Below, piece by piece: positions 47,808 through 58,161 of a stretch of 64,000 nucleotides of DNA. This DNA comes from Alteromonas marina. Lineage in GTDB: Bacteria; Pseudomonadota; Gammaproteobacteria; Enterobacterales; Alteromonadaceae. The translations under genes were made by a program, and so were the position numbers. The stretch is taken from NCBI RefSeq assembly GCF_000808575.1, contig NZ_JWLW01000009.1:26218-90217 (forward strand), given 5' to 3'. The notes under the pieces are model-generated. The model searched no databases. It was not told where the DNA came from and saw only the letters and a program-made list of their open reading frames with translations. How positions within the stretch are numbered: the stretch's first letter is position 1; every line of letters begins with the position of its first letter.

Positions 47808-47936
47808 AAATTGTCCTTAATGGTAAACATAAACGCATACATAACCGTTAATACAATGTGCGTCATTAAAGTGTCGTCAAACTGTGATGTTATTGCTAGC
47901 TAGTTAGCTTCACGTGAATTTCGAAAGCCTATTCTA

Positions 47937-49010
47937 ATGCCTAAAGACGTACAACAAATTCTTTTCATCAGGCTTAGCGCAATTGGCGATATTGTAATGG
48001 CTTCTGGCCTACCGTCTAGCATTAAGCAAAGTTATTCCCAATACGGTAAACCTGTTGAATTAACCTGGTTAGTAGAAGCCCCCTATGCCGAATTAGTTAG
48101 CAATCACCCCTATGTCGACCACGTTATTGCGTGGCCAAAAAAAGAATGGCGCTCTCTATTAAAGGCTAAAAAATACTGGGCGCTTTTTAAAACTATTAAA
48201 GCATTTAGAAAGCAGCTCAGAGAAAAGAACTTCAAAGTGGCAATTGAAGCGCAGGGTCTGTTGAAAAGCGCGTTTTTCGCTTACATCAGTGGAGCTTCAG
48301 AGCGCATAGGTTTCAAAAGCAAGGAAAATAGCCAAAGATTGCTTACGCTCGCGCTAGATAAGCCAAGATCACAACAGATTAGCAGCGAATATCGGCATCT
48401 CGCTAAAACACTATATTCACTTTGCAGCGCTGAAAACAATGGTAGCCCAGACTATGAAATGAGCATCAGATCAAGTAGTGCTGCCATGCAGTCAGCGATA
48501 ACGAAAATTAGTCACTTAGGCTTAACAGAACCCTTTATAGCCATCGCGCCTTTTACCACTCGTCCTCAAAAGCATTGGCCTTCTGAACACTGGCAAAATT
48601 TAATCCACAAGGTACGTAAACACTCTCATTTACCTATAGCCATTTTAGGAGGCCCTGGGGATGTTGCAAAAGCCGAAGCCTTAACCTTTGAATGTAATGG
48701 GGTAATTTCGCTGGCAGGAAAAATTAGCTTAGAAGAGTCTGTAAGTGTGCTATCGCTATGCGATGCGTTTGTTGGTGTAGATACTGGCCTCACCCATTTA
48801 GCTACAAGCTATAAAAAACCTACGGTTGCCATTTTTGGTTCAACAAGACCCTACACCATAACCGACAATGCGTATACCCATGTACTGTTTAAAGACATGC
48901 CTTGCGCCCCATGTAAAAGAAAACCCACGTGCAATGGACGCTTTGATTGCATGGCGCTAGTTACACCTGAACAAGTATTTAATCAGCTTAAATCATATAT
49001 AAGCCACTAA
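47937..49010 (+). CDS. Family 9 glycosyltransferase (heptosyltransferase type)
   Basis: A 357-residue GT-B enzyme of the LPS heptosyltransferase family: N-terminal IRLSAIGDIVMASGLP, C-terminal GVDTGLTHLATSYKKPTVAIFGSTRP and a cysteine-rich stretch C-x2-C...C...C near residues 323-337 that is common in this branch. It likely transfers heptose or another sugar to the inner core on the cytosolic face. It is followed after one base by a family 4 glycosyltransferase, so the two are co-translated. Whether it is WaaC or WaaF in role cannot be decided. Confidence 0.88.
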   Translation: MPKDVQQILFIRLSAIGDIVMASGLPSSIKQSYSQYGKPVELTWLVEAPYAELVSNHPYVDHVIAWPKKEWRSLLKAKKYWALFKTIKAFRKQLREKNFKVAIEAQGLLKSAFFAYISGASERIGFKSKENSQRLLTLALDKPRSQQISSEYRHLAKTLYSLCSAENNGSPDYEMSIRSSSAAMQSAITKISHLGLTEPFIAIAPFTTRPQKHWPSEHWQNLIHKVRKHSHLPIAILGGPGDVAKAEALTFECNGVISLAGKISLEESVSVLSLCDAFVGVDTGLTHLATSYKKPTVAIFGSTRPYTITDNAYTHVLFKDMPCAPCKRKPTCNGRFDCMALVTPEQVFNQLKSYISH

Positions 49011-49011
49011 T

Positions 49012-50118
49012 ATGAGCAATCAGCACTCTTTCGACATTAACGTTTTGCATATCGAATTGGGAAGGCATTTATACGGTGGTGCGAAGCAAGTGACTTATCT
49101 TATCGATGCGCTAGATAAAGACACTAGGTTTACCCAACATCTTATTTGTGCCGTGAATAGCGAAATCAGTCATTACAATTTTAACCGCTGTAAAACATTC
49201 TCTATTGGCTACAAAGGCGATACCGACCTGATGGGCTTTAAGCGTTTACTTAACGTTGTAAAGCGCATTAGGCCCGATGTGATTCACGTACATAGTAGAC
49301 GCGGTGCCGATGTTTGGGGCGCACTAGCAGCAAAATTCACCGGAATATCGGCAGTATGCACCCGCCGAGTAGATAATACTGAAAGTAAATTGGCGCGCTT
49401 TAAATATCGTGAGTACGACGCTGTAATAAGCATTTCGGACGGTGTCCATAATGTAGTCTCAAAGCATTGCGATAAAGTGAAATACCAAGGAGTTATTCAC
49501 TCTGCCGTTGATGAGGAAGAATACGGACAGCCTGCTGACCAGCAGTGGCTGAAGAGTAAGTTTAATATTCCACAGCAACACTTTGTTATCGCTAATTTTG
49601 CACAATATATCCCCCGCAAAGGGCAAGCCGATTTAATACTCGCTATGCGGGAGCTAACAGCGCAATTTGACAACTTAACTTGCCTTCTTTTTGGTAAGGG
49701 CTCTGAAGAAGAAAATTACAGACAGTTGATAGAAAAGCATAACCTAGAAAGTAGTGTAAAGCTGTGCGGGTTTACTCACGAAGTCGCTAACATTTTGCCT
49801 AATGTAGACGCTCTTGTTCACCCCGCCTACGCTGAAGGCCTTGGCGTTATACTTCTTCAAGCAGGGATAAGCAAATGTGCTGTTATATCAACTCCCGTTG
49901 GCGGAATACCGGAAATTATAAAACATAAGGAAACGGGTTTAATGGTGAGCCCTGGAGATATTAGTGGGCTTGTGCAAGCAATACGCTTATTGATAGCGGA
50001 ACCCCAGGAAAAAATAGCATTAGGTAAAGCACTTCATCAGCATGTGAAGACACATTTCAGCATAGAGAATATGGCAAGTGAGTATACTGCACTATACCAC
50101 CAGATTGTGAAAGCGTGA
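49012..50118 (+). CDS. Family 4 glycosyltransferase
   Basis: A 368-residue GT-B retaining glycosyltransferase. The acceptor-side start, HIELGRHLYGGAKQVTYL, carries the Gly-Gly loop; the donor side reads FAQYIPRKGQADLILAM and AYAEGLGVILLQAG. In the usual EX7E motif the second Glu is Gln here (EGLGVILLQ). It should extend the lipopolysaccharide core with the preceding heptosyltransferase-like enzyme, which ends one base before. A shared terminator at 50317-50344 lies before the convergent rpsQ. Confidence 0.88.
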   Translation: MSNQHSFDINVLHIELGRHLYGGAKQVTYLIDALDKDTRFTQHLICAVNSEISHYNFNRCKTFSIGYKGDTDLMGFKRLLNVVKRIRPDVIHVHSRRGADVWGALAAKFTGISAVCTRRVDNTESKLARFKYREYDAVISISDGVHNVVSKHCDKVKYQGVIHSAVDEEEYGQPADQQWLKSKFNIPQQHFVIANFAQYIPRKGQADLILAMRELTAQFDNLTCLLFGKGSEEENYRQLIEKHNLESSVKLCGFTHEVANILPNVDALVHPAYAEGLGVILLQAGISKCAVISTPVGGIPEIIKHKETGLMVSPGDISGLVQAIRLLIAEPQEKIALGKALHQHVKTHFSIENMASEYTALYHQIVKA

Positions 50119-50316
50119 GCGAAAGGAAACACCACTAGTTTTTAACTATGGCTCATACGCTATCGTTAAACCAGAATTTTTACTGCCTGCTCTACAATTG
50201 CCAATTTAAAAGCAAGGGAGTAATCACCTAGACCACGTTTTGTTTTTGATTGCATTACACTATTTCAAAATAAGTTTGAAAAGTGTCAACGCTATTTAGG
50301 ATGGGTCAAAGAAAAC

Positions 50317-50344
50317 AAAAAAGCCGCTCGAAAGCGGCTTTTTT
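50317..50344. terminator. Bidirectional terminator between glycosyltransferase operon and S10 operon
   Basis: AAAAAAGCCGCT-CGAA-AGCGGCTTTTTT, a perfect hairpin with A and T runs on both sides, so it can end transcription from either direction. It lies 23 bases after the rpsQ stop. Confidence 0.93.
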
Positions 50345-50367
50345 AAGACTTTGAAAAAAGTTAGCGA

Positions 50368-50625
50368 TTAAACGCCAGCTTTTTCAACAACGTCAACTAG
50401 CATCCAAGATTTGTTCTTAGATAGCGGGCGACATTCACGTACTGTTACTACGTCACCTTGGTTGCACACGTTGTTTTCGTCGTGGGCGTGAAGCTTAGTA
50501 GAGCGCTTGATGAACTTCCCGTAGATTGGGTGCTTAACAAAACGTTCAACTACAACAGTGATGGTTTTATCCATCTTGTTGCTAACCACACGACCTTGTA
50601 CTGTACGAATTTTTTGCTCAGTCAT
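50368..50625 (-). CDS. rpsQ: 30S ribosomal protein uS17
   Basis: An 85-residue primary 16S rRNA-binding protein of the small subunit ([26 protein letters not shown]). It is the last gene of the S10 operon; its ATG overlaps the rpmC stop by one base. A strong terminator follows. In most gammaproteobacteria rplN and the spc genes come next, but here they do not. Confidence 0.98.
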   Translation of the reverse strand: MTEQKIRTVQGRVVSNKMDKTITVVVERFVKHPIYGKFIKRSTKLHAHDENNVCNQGDVVTVRECRPLSKNKSWMLVDVVEKAGV

Positions 50626-50816
50626 TACGCATCAGCCTTTTGAGTCAGAATGGTTTTAACACGCGCGATGTTACGACGTACTTTTCTCAACTGATCAGTT
50701 TTTTCAAGCTGACCTGTTGTGTGCTGCATGCGTAGGTTGAACTGTTCGCGTAGCAGGTTAATCAACTCTGCGTTCAGCTCTTCTACGCTTTTGTCTTTCA
50801 GTTCAGTCGCTTTCAT
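50625..50816 (-). CDS. rpmC: 50S ribosomal protein uL29
   Basis: A 63-residue helical-hairpin protein near the peptide exit tunnel of the large subunit ([30 protein letters not shown]). It overlaps rpsQ and rplP by one base at each end, indicating coupled translation. Confidence 0.98.
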   Translation of the reverse strand: MKATELKDKSVEELNAELINLLREQFNLRMQHTTGQLEKTDQLRKVRRNIARVKTILTQKADA

Positions 50817-51226
50817 TACATCACCGTCCGAGTTACAAAGGTTGTTTTAAATGGCAGTTTAGCCGCTGCCAATTCAAACGCTTCGCGTGCAAGATTTTCA
50901 GGAACACCTTCCATCTCGTAAAGAACACGACCAGGCTGAATTTGGCATACCCAGTACTCAACGTTACCTTTACCTTTACCTTGACGCACTTCAAGAGGCT
51001 TCTCAGTAATTGGCTTGTCAGGGAAAACTCGAATCCAAATTTTACCTTGACGCTTAACGTGACGAGTCATAGCACGACGCGCTGCTTCGATTTGACGCGC
51101 AGTCATTCGACCACGGCCAACTGCTTTAAGGCCGTAAGTACCAAAGGCAACAGTGCTACCCGCTGCGAAGCCGCGGTTGCGGCCTTTGTGCATCTTACGG
51201 AACTTCATGCGTTTTGGTTGTAACAT
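50816..51226 (-). CDS. rplP: 50S ribosomal protein uL16
   Basis: A 136-residue protein of the large subunit that contacts tRNA near the A site. It begins with the conserved [19 protein letters not shown]. It starts two bases after the rpsC stop. Confidence 0.98.
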   Translation of the reverse strand: MLQPKRMKFRKMHKGRNRGFAAGSTVAFGTYGLKAVGRGRMTARQIEAARRAMTRHVKRQGKIWIRVFPDKPITEKPLEVRQGKGKGNVEYWVCQIQPGRVLYEMEGVPENLAREAFELAAAKLPFKTTFVTRTVM

Positions 51227-51228
51227 GA

Positions 51229-51933
51229 TTAGCCCTCTCGCTTAGCGTTGCGGCCTTTCTTCTTAGGTTGAGCAGCTGGTGCTTGCTCCTGAGTTGTAGG
51301 TAGACCACCTAGAACTTCACCTTTGAAGATCCATACTTTAACGCCGATGATACCGTAAGTAGTTGACGCTTCAGAGGTTGCGTAATCGATGTCCGCACGG
51401 AAAGTGTGCAGAGGAACGCGACCTTCACGGTACCATTCAGAACGTGCAATCTCTGCACCGCCTAAACGGCCGCTAACTTCAACTTTAATACCTTTAGCGC
51501 CTAGACGCATTGCGTTTTGAACTGCGCGCTTCATAGCACGACGGAACATAACACGACGCTCTAGCTGGCTAGAAATGCTGTCAGCTACTAGCTGGCCATC
51601 TAGCTCTGGCTTACGTACTTCAGCGATGTTGATCTGAGCTGGCACGCCGGCTAGCTTAGATACGTAGTTACGCAACTTCTCTACGTCTTCACCTTTCTTA
51701 CCGATTACAACGCCTGGACGAGCAGTGTGAATAGTCACACGGATGCTCTTAGCAGGACGCTCGATCACGATTTTAGAAAGTGAAGCGTTCTTTAGTTGCT
51801 TAGTCAGATACTGACGTACCTGATGATCGTTATACAGGTTGTCTGCATAGTCTGCAGTATTAGCGTACCAGGTAGAAGTCCATGGTTTGCTGATACCCAG
51901 GCGTATACCTGTAGGATGTACCTTCTGTCCCAT
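51229..51933 (-). CDS. rpsC: 30S ribosomal protein uS3
   Basis: A 234-residue small-subunit protein lining the mRNA entry. It contains a KH RNA-binding domain with [14 protein letters not shown] and a C-terminal extension rich in Ala, Gln and Lys. Confidence 0.98.
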   Translation of the reverse strand: MGQKVHPTGIRLGISKPWTSTWYANTADYADNLYNDHQVRQYLTKQLKNASLSKIVIERPAKSIRVTIHTARPGVVIGKKGEDVEKLRNYVSKLAGVPAQINIAEVRKPELDGQLVADSISSQLERRVMFRRAMKRAVQNAMRLGAKGIKVEVSGRLGGAEIARSEWYREGRVPLHTFRADIDYATSEASTTYGIIGVKVWIFKGEVLGGLPTTQEQAPAAQPKKKGRNAKREG

Positions 51934-51942
51934 TATCTACTC

Positions 51943-52275
51943 CTAGTTATCCGCTACAACCACAGTGATGTGACTGCTGCGCTTGAAGATACGATCAGCA
52001 CGGCCTTTAGCACGTGGCTTGATACGTTTCATAGTTGGACCTTCGTCAACGAAAACTTTAGACACGCGTAATTCGTCGATGTCTGCGCCTTCGTTGTGCT
52101 CTGCGTTAGCAATCGCAGATTCCAATACTTTCTTTACTAGCGCTGCGCTTTTCTTCGGGCTGTACGCAAGAAGCTCTAGAGCTTTCTCAACGTGCATTCC
52201 GCGAATTTGATCCGCAACCAAGCGTGCCTTTTGAGCCGACGTGCGGGCAAAACGGTGTTTAGCTAATGCTTCCAT
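51943..52275 (-). CDS. rplV: 50S ribosomal protein uL22
   Basis: A 110-residue large-subunit protein with a loop reaching into the exit tunnel. The tunnel loop region ([15 protein letters not shown]) is intact, with no insertion of the kind linked to macrolide resistance. Confidence 0.98.
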   Translation of the reverse strand: MEALAKHRFARTSAQKARLVADQIRGMHVEKALELLAYSPKKSAALVKKVLESAIANAEHNEGADIDELRVSKVFVDEGPTMKRIKPRAKGRADRIFKRSSHITVVVADN

Positions 52276-52286
52276 CTTCCTACCCC

Positions 52287-52562
52287 TTAACGTTTAGCTT
52301 TCTTATCCGCGACATGGCCGCGGTAAGTACGCGTTGGCGCAAATTCGCCCAACTTGTGGCCGACCATTTCGTCACTAATAATGACAGGTACATGTTGGCG
52401 ACCGTTATGGACCGCAATGGTCAACCCAATCATATCTGGGATGATCATAGAACGACGAGACCAAGTTTTGATTGGTTTACGTTCGTTCTTTTCCACTGCA
52501 GCCTCTACCTTCTTCAGCAAGTGAAGGTCAATAAAAGGACCTTTCTTGAGAGAACGTGGCAT
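52287..52562 (-). CDS. rpsS: 30S ribosomal protein uS19
   Basis: A 91-residue small-subunit head protein that contacts the large subunit and tRNA ([20 protein letters not shown]). Eleven bases separate its stop from rplV. Confidence 0.98.
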   Translation of the reverse strand: MPRSLKKGPFIDLHLLKKVEAAVEKNERKPIKTWSRRSMIIPDMIGLTIAVHNGRQHVPVIISDEMVGHKLGEFAPTRTYRGHVADKKAKR

Positions 52563-52577
52563 GGTGAATCCTCGCTA

Positions 52578-53402
52578 TTACTTGTTTCGACGACGTACGA
52601 TAAGCTTATCAGTACGCTTGTTGCTTCGGGTTTTCTTACCTTTAGTAGGAACACCCCAAGGAGTTACTGGGTGACGACCGCCTGATGTACGACCTTCACC
52701 ACCACCGTGTGGGTGATCAACCGGGTTCATGGCAACACCACGAACGGTAGGACGAACACCACGCCAGCGTGTAGCACCAGCTTTACCTAGTGAACGAAGC
52801 ATGTGCTCTGCATTGCCAACTTCACCGATAGTGGCGCGGCAATCAGATAGAACTTTACGCATTTCGCCAGAGCGTAGACGTAGGGTAACGTAGTTTCCGT
52901 CACGTGCTAGGATCTGAGCATAAGCACCAGCAGAACGTGCGATTTGCGCACCTTTGCCAGGCTTCATTTCAATTGCGTGTACAACAGTACCTACAGGGAT
53001 GTTACGCATAGGTAGAGTGTTACCAGACTTGATCGGAGCGTCCGAACCAGACTGGATTGCATCACCTGCTTGCATACCCTTAGGAGCCAGAATGTAACGA
53101 CGTTCACCGTCTGCGTACAATACTAGTGCAATGTTTGCAGAACGGTTTGGATCGTATTCTAAACGCTCAACTTTAGCTGGAATGCCGTCTTTGTTGCGTT
53201 TAAAGTCGATTACACGGTAGTGTTGCTTATGACCACCACCAATGTGACGAGTGGTAATACGACCATTGTTGTTACGACCGCCAGATTTGCTGTTCTTTTC
53301 AAGCAAAGGTGCGTACGGTGCACCTTTGTGCAGGTCAGGATTTACGACCTGAACAACGTGACGACGACCGGCAGAAGTTGGCTTAGCTTTCAATAATGGC
53401 AT
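52578..53402 (-). CDS. rplB: 50S ribosomal protein uL2
   Basis: A 274-residue protein near the peptidyl transferase centre. The conserved C-terminal [20 protein letters not shown], with the key histidine, is present. Confidence 0.98.
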   Translation of the reverse strand: MPLLKAKPTSAGRRHVVQVVNPDLHKGAPYAPLLEKNSKSGGRNNNGRITTRHIGGGHKQHYRVIDFKRNKDGIPAKVERLEYDPNRSANIALVLYADGERRYILAPKGMQAGDAIQSGSDAPIKSGNTLPMRNIPVGTVVHAIEMKPGKGAQIARSAGAYAQILARDGNYVTLRLRSGEMRKVLSDCRATIGEVGNAEHMLRSLGKAGATRWRGVRPTVRGVAMNPVDHPHGGGEGRTSGGRHPVTPWGVPTKGKKTRSNKRTDKLIVRRRNK

Positions 53403-53416
53403 TTCTAATCCCCTTC

Positions 53417-53716
53417 TTACTCAGCACCACCGACAAAGTCGATGTCCTGACCTTCTTTAAGAACCACGTAGGCCTTTTTCCAGTCGCTGCGCTTACCGAA
53501 AGACATGCCGTGACGCTTGGTTTTACCCTTAACGTTCACAGTACGAACACCTTCAACTTCAACTTCAAACAGTTTTTCAACTGCAGCTTTGATTTCGGCT
53601 TTGTTCGCGTCTTTAGCTACTTTAAATACAACTGTGTTGTTCGCTTCAGCAGCCATTGTAGACTTTTCTGAAACGTGAGGTGCTACTAGCACCTTCAGTA
53701 GACGTTCTTCTCTCAT
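53417..53716 (-). CDS. rplW: 50S ribosomal protein uL23
   Basis: A 99-residue protein at the tunnel exit, the docking site for trigger factor and SRP. It overlaps rplD by four bases, so translation is coupled. Confidence 0.98.
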   Translation of the reverse strand: MREERLLKVLVAPHVSEKSTMAAEANNTVVFKVAKDANKAEIKAAVEKLFEVEVEGVRTVNVKGKTKRHGMSFGKRSDWKKAYVVLKEGQDIDFVGGAE

Positions 53717-54318
53717 GCTAACGCCTCCTCAAGTTGTTTAACCGCATCAGCAGTCATTAGCACTTTTTCAAATGCAATCAAGCTCACTGGGTCGATGCCT
53801 GCTACGTCACGTACGTCAACTTTGTACAAGTTGCGCGCCGCTAGGAACAAGTTCTCATCAACTTCAGGAGTAACGATTAGAACGTCATTTAGTTCATATT
53901 CGTTAAGTGCAGAAATAAGAGCTTTAGTCTTAGGTGCGTCAACACCGAACTTCTCTACAACAACCAAACGGTCTTGACGGATTAGTTCAGACAAGATGCT
54001 CTTGATCGCACCGCGATACATTTTCTTGTTAACTTTTTGGTCAAAGTCACGAGGCTTAGCTGCGAAAGCACGGCCACCGCCAACCCAAATTGGGCTACGG
54101 ATTGTACCAGCACGCGCACGGCCAGTACCTTTTTGACGCCATGGCTTCTTACCGCCACCACGAACTTCAGCGCGAGTTTTCTGCGCTTTTGTACCCTGAC
54201 GAGCGCCTGCACCGTAAGCTACAACTACCTGGTGTACCAGGGCTTCGTTGAATTCACGTCCAAAGGTCGCTTCGGATACTTCAAGAGCGCTTTGCGCGTC
54301 TTTCAATGTTAATTCCAT
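53713..54318 (-). CDS. rplD: 50S ribosomal protein uL4, operon regulator
   Basis: A 201-residue large-subunit protein whose loop reaches the exit tunnel ([18 protein letters not shown]). In E. coli, free L4 represses its own S10 operon by promoting termination in the leader and blocking translation. A matching leader hairpin is present here at 55328-55373, so the same control is likely. Confidence 0.98.
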   Translation of the reverse strand: MELTLKDAQSALEVSEATFGREFNEALVHQVVVAYGAGARQGTKAQKTRAEVRGGGKKPWRQKGTGRARAGTIRSPIWVGGGRAFAAKPRDFDQKVNKKMYRGAIKSILSELIRQDRLVVVEKFGVDAPKTKALISALNEYELNDVLIVTPEVDENLFLAARNLYKVDVRDVAGIDPVSLIAFEKVLMTADAVKQLEEALA

Positions 54319-54336
54319 CAGTTCACTCCCCAGACG

Positions 54337-54975
54337 TTACGCTTTAACAGCTGGCTTTACGATTACATCGTTGCCAGTTGCGCCAGGTACGGCACCTTTA
54401 ACTAGGATAAGGCCGTTCTCTACGTCAACACGTACAACTTCCAAAGACTGAGTAGTCACTTGCTTGTTACCAAGCTGACCAGCCATTTTCTTGCCTTTGA
54501 ATACTTTACCTGGTGATTGGTTTTGACCAATTGAACCAGGAGCACGGTGTGACAAAGAGTTACCGTGTGTCATACGCTGAGAACTGAAGTTCCAGCGCTT
54601 GATAGCACCTTGGAAACCTTTACCTTTTGATGTACCAGTTACATCAATTTTCTTAGTGTCGTTAAAGATTTCAACAGTGATTTCACTGCCTACTTCAATA
54701 TCGGCACCTTCGTTTTCTTCTAGGCGGAATTCTACTAGAGTGCGTCCAGCTTCAACACCAGCTTTAGCAAAGTGACCTGCTTCAGCTTTGTTGATGCGGT
54801 TAGCTTTCTTAGTTCCAGCAGTAACCTGAAGAGCGCGATAACCGTCAGTTTCCTCAGTACGAAGCTGAGTAACGCGGTTTGGGGTCGCTTCAATAACAGT
54901 CACAGGGATAGACGTACCATCTTCAGTGAAGATGCGAGTCATACCCACTTTACGACCGACTAGACCAATCGCCAT
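54337..54975 (-). CDS. rplC: 50S ribosomal protein uL3
   Basis: A 212-residue early-assembly protein with an extended loop toward the peptidyl transferase centre. The loop motif [19 protein letters not shown] contains the glutamine that is methylated by PrmB in E. coli. Confidence 0.98.
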   Translation of the reverse strand: MAIGLVGRKVGMTRIFTEDGTSIPVTVIEATPNRVTQLRTEETDGYRALQVTAGTKKANRINKAEAGHFAKAGVEAGRTLVEFRLEENEGADIEVGSEITVEIFNDTKKIDVTGTSKGKGFQGAIKRWNFSSQRMTHGNSLSHRAPGSIGQNQSPGKVFKGKKMAGQLGNKQVTTQSLEVVRVDVENGLILVKGAVPGATGNDVIVKPAVKA

Positions 54976-54993
54976 TGTTATAACCCTCTCTTA

Positions 54994-55308
<315 letters not shown>

Positions 55309-55327
55309 TTAAGCTCCAATCGAAAGA

Positions 55328-55373
55328 ACAAAAAAATTCACCCTTTCTCTTCCATTTTGTCCGGAAAGAAAGG
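55328..55373 (-). promoter_or_regulatory. S10 leader attenuator hairpin (likely L4-controlled)
   Basis: On the - strand, CCTTTCTTTCC pairs with GGAAGAGAAAGG (one bulged G) and is followed by GTGAATTTTTTTG, so it has the form of a terminator inside the leader, 23 bases before rpsJ. E. coli has an L4-dependent attenuator at this place. A further hairpin, GGTTCC-GATTG-GGAACC, lies just upstream (around 55391-55408). Confidence 0.72.
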
Positions 55374-55534
55374 ATGTGCGTAAACCGATGGTTCCCAATC
55401 GGAACCCTGTTCTTTTTTCTAGCACGCCAGCAACAGGCTAATCAGTGATGATGAATCCGTTACTTCGGCAACCACCCTAAAAGCAGTGAGGTCGCGGCTA
55501 AAAATTACGTGCCCTAATTGGGCAGTGGGCGCGA

Positions 55535-55562
55535 ATTATACAGAAAGCAGAGGGCAATGCAA
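55535..55562 (-). promoter_or_regulatory. Sigma-70 promoter of the S10 operon
   Basis: The - strand has TTGCAT, 16 bases, then a perfect TATAAT. Expected start is about 55527, followed by GC-rich bases, and gives a leader of about 220 bases. The rest of the 55306-55736 gap (55563-55736) shows nothing beyond the expected start region of the divergent ATPase gene. Confidence 0.8.
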
Positions 55563-55736
55563 GAGGCAGTTTGCTTTTTATACACACATTTTTACGCTAT
55601 AACAGTGTATGTAACTGTCTATAAGTAGTATTGTTGCGGTTGAGGTATCAGTATATCTTGATACCCTAGCGTAAAACATGCTTGTAGCGCCCAGAAGCGT
55701 AAAGGAATAGGCGCCAATATTTTTAGTAGTGAGAAT

Positions 55737-57953
55737 ATGGAAGTAGTAAATAACCAGCAAACTTTTGCACAAATAAAACGCATCTTAAATAACCACTCTA
55801 CGTTGCTAGATGCCTACAGCCTATTAGAACCCATGATACTCGGCTTGTTTGACGCTACTCGCATGAGTATTTTTCAGCGTCGTCGTCAGCATCAGGACTT
55901 GGTTGCCCGATTTAAAACAGGCAAGGAAACCCTAGAGATAAAAGTGCCAATTAGCCCCATGTCTATTGCAGGCTATGTTGCTTTATCTCAAAAAGCTGTA
56001 GTTATTGACGACCCTTACAATCCGACATTACTTCAAAGTATTCACCCACGCCTTCGTTTTGCCGACAAGTTCGACAAAGATAACGATTTCAGAACACAAA
56101 ACATTCTCTGCGTACCAATAATGAACGCAGGTGTATTGATGGGTGTAATTCAAATCATCAACAAAGCAAGCGGCAGCTTTACAGAAGACGACCTTAAGCT
56201 TGGCAACGCATTAGCACTTATTCTTGGCGACAAGTTTAGATTCGAGTTAGGCGGCACTAATAACCCATTTGATCTTCTTGTACATAAGAGTTTGCTGGAA
56301 GAAGCAACCCTAGCCGATATCCAATCTTCTACGCCAGACATTCGCGCTTTAGTACAGCGCTTAGTTTCTGAACACCGTATATCAGAGGATGAAATCGGTA
56401 ACTCCCTGTCTATTCACTATCAAGTTCCATTCATTTCTTATTTACCCGAAAAGTATCATAGGTTTGAAAATGAAAGTCGCCTGAATGTTTCTTATTTAAA
56501 ACGGAACTACGTGGCGGTTATTGCCGATGCGCACGATAAACCCATTGTGCTAATGGCTGAGCCAAACAATGCTGCGCTCTTAATGGAAATTGAAAGCGCA
56601 ATGGGCATAGATAGCTATGAAATTGCTGTGAGCTTGCCTAACCTCATTCTTCAATATCTTGGAGAAAATAGTGGTGGCGGTGGCCCTGGCGAGATGAGTG
56701 ATATTCTTGATGAAATTGGCTCATCTACCGATGAAAACGAAGATCAAATTGACGAGCTTTCAGACGACGCACCTGCTGTCGTACGTCTAGTAAGTCGAAT
56801 ACTTCACGACGCTAAACGTCTAAATGCTTCAGATATTCATATAGACCCCGAAAAGAATGCGCCTACTCGTGTGCGTATGCGCGTAGATGGGGTGTGTCGG
56901 GATATGAACCAGGTGCCAAACTCGCACCATAATGCGGTGATTGCGCGTATTAAAATCATGTCGAATCTTAATATAGCGGAAAAGCGGGTTCCTCAGGACG
57001 GCAAACTCGCGTTTAGAATGAACGGTAAACTCGTAGAAGTACGTGTTGCTACTATTCCTACCGTTGCCGGCGAAGGCGTGGTTATGCGTATTTTGGCATC
57101 GGGTGGAGCTATGCCTATCGACAAGATGAATTTAGCCCCCACCAACCGTTCAAGGTTGGAAGAGATGATAAAAAAACCTCACGGCATCCTACTTGTTGTA
57201 GGCCCCACAGGTTCAGGTAAAACCACAACGCTTCACGCTATATTGGGATATTTAAATACGCCTGAAAAGAAAATTTGGACAGCTGAGGATCCGGTGGAAA
57301 TCACCCAACCCGGCCTACAACAGGTTCAAGTAAGTCCTAAAATTGGCTTTAACTTCGCAGCAGCACTGCGCGCATTCTTACGTGCCGACCCTGACATTAT
57401 TCTTATTGGTGAGATGCGTGATAAAGAAACTGCTCATGCAGGCATTGAGGCCTCGTTAACTGGTCACTTGGTTCTTTCAACACTACACACCAACTCGGCG
57501 CCAGAAACGATTACCCGTTTACTCGATTTAGGCCTTGATCCAGTGAACTTTTCTGATGCATGCGTGGGGATACTCGCCCAACGTCTTATTAGAACGCTAT
57601 GTGGAAATTGTAAAGAGAAGTATATTGCGGATGAAAAAGACATGGCATTTATTGAACGCCAGTACGGTCAAGAACACCTCTCGGAACTTAATCTCCAAGC
57701 CCCTTTAGAGCTTTACAGAGCCAAAGGCTGTGAAGAATGTGGAAATACAGGTTACAAGGGCAGGACGGGTGTGCACGAGTTGCTGGGAATGACACCAGAG
57801 CTTCGCTCAATGGTTTATAAGGAAGCAAGCGTTTCAGAAATGAAATCACAAGCTGCCAAAGATGGCATGCGTACCTTGGTGCAGGACGCAATATTTAAGG
57901 TCGTTAAAGGCGATACGGATTTAGCGCAGGTTCAGATTATAGGTGGTGAATAA
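55737..57953 (+). CDS. GAF-domain GspE/PilB-family secretion ATPase, stand-alone
   Basis: A 738-residue ATPase of the type II secretion/type IV pilus family. The N-terminal part (about 25-165) is a GAF domain (MSIAGYVALSQKAVVIDDPY, ILCVPIMNAGVLMGVIQIIN). A middle MshEN-like region (about 190-310) is followed by an acidic linker and the motor domain, with Walker A GPTGSGKT at 489-496, Walker B region DPDIILIGEMRD and a zinc site made of CGNC and CEEC. All catalytic motifs are intact. No secretion or pilus partners are nearby, so the target machine is unknown. The GAF domain suggests that a small ligand gates the motor. A terminator lies at 58112. Confidence 0.9.
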   Translation: MEVVNNQQTFAQIKRILNNHSTLLDAYSLLEPMILGLFDATRMSIFQRRRQHQDLVARFKTGKETLEIKVPISPMSIAGYVALSQKAVVIDDPYNPTLLQSIHPRLRFADKFDKDNDFRTQNILCVPIMNAGVLMGVIQIINKASGSFTEDDLKLGNALALILGDKFRFELGGTNNPFDLLVHKSLLEEATLADIQSSTPDIRALVQRLVSEHRISEDEIGNSLSIHYQVPFISYLPEKYHRFENESRLNVSYLKRNYVAVIADAHDKPIVLMAEPNNAALLMEIESAMGIDSYEIAVSLPNLILQYLGENSGGGGPGEMSDILDEIGSSTDENEDQIDELSDDAPAVVRLVSRILHDAKRLNASDIHIDPEKNAPTRVRMRVDGVCRDMNQVPNSHHNAVIARIKIMSNLNIAEKRVPQDGKLAFRMNGKLVEVRVATIPTVAGEGVVMRILASGGAMPIDKMNLAPTNRSRLEEMIKKPHGILLVVGPTGSGKTTTLHAILGYLNTPEKKIWTAEDPVEITQPGLQQVQVSPKIGFNFAAALRAFLRADPDIILIGEMRDKETAHAGIEASLTGHLVLSTLHTNSAPETITRLLDLGLDPVNFSDACVGILAQRLIRTLCGNCKEKYIADEKDMAFIERQYGQEHLSELNLQAPLELYRAKGCEECGNTGYKGRTGVHELLGMTPELRSMVYKEASVSEMKSQAAKDGMRTLVQDAIFKVVKGDTDLAQVQIIGGE

Positions 57954-58111
57954 GCGCTAGAACCTTACGGCGAAGAATATATCACCCTACATTGCGTGGA
58001 AGCGCAAGATTTAAGATGTGAAAAGCGATCGGCTATCGGTTCGCATATAAAAGAAATTATTTGCGAAAAACGTTACTACTAATAGTCAGCTAAATTCAAA
58101 TCAAACTGGAG

Positions 58112-58140
58112 TAAAGGCTGTGGTGCAAACACAGCCTTTA
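58112..58140. terminator. Hairpin between convergent ATPase and acnA genes
   Basis: TAAAGGCTGTG pairs perfectly with CACAGCCTTTA across a seven-base loop. Downstream T-runs are modest on both strands. The position between convergent stops supports a bidirectional terminator. Confidence 0.7.
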
Positions 58141-58161
58141 CCGCGTTTTTAAAGTAAATGC

